This document shows, in pieces, positions 63,299 to 64,000 of a DNA stretch of 64,000 nucleotides. Position 1 is the first letter of the stretch, and each line of letters begins with the position of its first letter. Source of the DNA: JABMOV01 sp964654545 (GTDB lineage: Bacteria; Fidelibacterota; Marinisomatia; Marinisomatales; JABMOV01); the NCBI GenBank assembly GCA_964654545.1, contig CAZZIU010000010.1, positions 1 through 64,000 on the forward strand, written 5' to 3'. Under the pieces are notes generated by a model. That model had not been told where the DNA came from, ran no database searches, and saw nothing but the letters and a program-made list of their open reading frames with translations. The position numbers were made by a program, and so were the translations under genes.

Positions 63299-64000
63299 TT
63301 ATTCTCTCTTGCGACGCATGCTGGCAGGAACGAAGGTCATTAATTTCTCGCGAATCAGAATCGGATGTTCTTTAGCATGAATGCTTATAATTCCTTCAAC
63401 CATAATGGTTTTAAGCATTAATTCATCTTCAGATTTTCGCTTTAATTTTCCTCCAATAGGAAGAAAGACCAGGTTGGAAAACAATACGCCGTAGAAGGTG
63501 GTTACCAGTGCCAGACCCATACCGCCCAAAAGTTCGGCAAATTTTGCCGCCACGTCAAAGTCAATTGAATCGACAGAACCGCCATTTCCGCCGGAAAATT
63601 TATTCATCATGACGATCAAGCCCATCACAGTTCCCAGCATCCCAAATGCAGGTGCATAGGCGCCCATGTAAAAAAAGATTTCCTGGCCGATGTTATGCCG
63701 CCGTTCTATGTTGCTTAGTTCAAGATTGAGAAAAGTTCGCAGCCGGCCCGCATCCCGTTCATTTATTGCCAGTTCGATACCGCTGCGTAAAAATTTATTA
63801 TCAATTTTTTCCAGATCCGCTTCCAGTGACATGATCCCCGATTTTCTGGCTTTTTCAGCCTTTTCAACAAGGGTGTCGATCTCTTTTGAATAACTGTGAC
63901 TCTCGTAAATGAAAGCGTTTTTTAAAATACCAAAGATACCAAGAACATTCCGCAGGGGGTAATTAACAATGGTTGCAGCCAATGTTCCACCAAATACTAC
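63299..64000 (-). CDS. motA: MotA/PomA-family stator protein (5' end outside window)
   Basis: The minus frame stays open to the window end. The 18 bases beyond the first TTG/ATG-like codon still encode the family sequence VVFGGT joined to LAATIVNYPL, so the start lies outside. The visible 234 residues include GAYAPAFGMLGTVMGLIVMM and GGMGLALVTTFYGVLFSNLVFLPIG, the pore helices of MotA. Whether H+ or Na+ drives it is not readable here. At least two N-terminal helices' worth of residues may be missing. Confidence 0.88.
   Translation of the reverse strand, partial: VVFGGTLAATIVNYPLRNVLGIFGILKNAFIYESHSYSKEIDTLVEKAEKARKSGIMSLEADLEKIDNKFLRSGIELAINERDAGRLRTFLNLELSNIERRHNIGQEIFFYMGAYAPAFGMLGTVMGLIVMMNKFSGGNGGSVDSIDFDVAAKFAELLGGMGLALVTTFYGVLFSNLVFLPIGGKLKRKSEDELMLKTIMVEGIISIHAKEHPILIREKLMTFVPASMRRKRE

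Noticed and set aside
1..64000. Search by eye for CRISPR repeats, transposases, integrases, phage genes and rRNA
   Set aside because: No regularly spaced repeats, recombinase motifs or rRNA segments were seen.

Overview
The window looks like a chromosomal segment of a Gram-negative bacterium of the FCB (Fibrobacterota-Chlorobiota-Bacteroidota) assemblage. I infer this from a secreted protein ending in a type IX secretion (T9SS) type-A sorting domain, a PorQ/PorV-like outer-membrane protein, several other beta-barrel proteins and a eukaryotic-type (GSII) glutamine synthetase. A Marinimicrobia- or Calditrichota-like lineage would fit, but nothing here settles the phylum. The window is densely packed with no gene-free stretch over about 210 bases. 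It holds no CRISPR array, insertion sequence, prophage or rRNA operon.

Layout. Positions 1-2498 (minus) hold a cut-off T9SS cargo protein and a YqgE/AlgH-family protein. Positions 2624-7841 (plus) hold uvrA and a divergent transketolase. Positions 8010-17864 are one long plus-strand run of information-processing and isoprenoid genes: ruvB, queA, ispD, ispF, ispE, tRNA-Gln(UUG), prs, rplY, pth, a membrane pyrophosphatase, rpsF, rpsR and rplI, closed by a strong terminator. Positions 17909-23819 hold priA, a PorQ-like barrel and a surface M1-like protein with a broken zinc site. Positions 24000-25545 hold an AsnC/Lrp regulator and GSII glutamine synthetase behind a perfect 13-bp inverted repeat. 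Positions 25597-31511 hold a family I.5-like lipase, an S9 peptidase, a ferritin-like protein, a MarR regulator, mutY and a plsC-like acyltransferase.

Positions 31570-34049 hold the most unusual structure. A short-chain dehydrogenase with a long acidic tail ends in a run of nine A. In the -1 frame the sequence continues directly into a transmembrane helix and a DamX-like SPOR domain, and no start codon precedes the helix. From 34057 to 45639 there are housekeeping genes on both strands: a DJ-1 family protein, HAD phosphatase, FGGY kinase, ychF, fabA, amidohydrolase, rRNA methyltransferase, murI, cell-wall amidase and a di-haem peroxidase.

The minus-strand block 45697-56181 holds two overlapping outer-membrane proteins, a tandem pair of tiny paralogous membrane proteins flanked by hairpins, and a tight seven-gene surface-polysaccharide operon (acetyltransferase-like, flippase, sulfotransferase, hexapeptide acyltransferase, deacetylase-like, two glycosyltransferases). 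Positions 56299-60270 (minus) hold a phosphodiesterase-fold secreted protein, a pentapeptide-repeat protein, a two-gene ABC exporter, a GIY-YIG protein and a YdeI-like protein. Positions 60368-64000 hold eno and a FtsB/DivIC-like gene on plus, facing a small secreted protein and motB/motA on minus. MotA runs off the window.

Together the genes describe a free-living, envelope-rich, probably motile organism with T9SS-type secretion, a decorated surface glycan, pyrophosphate-driven ion pumping and DNA repair functions (UvrA, RuvB, MutY, PriA). All calls come from reading the sequence. No database search was run.
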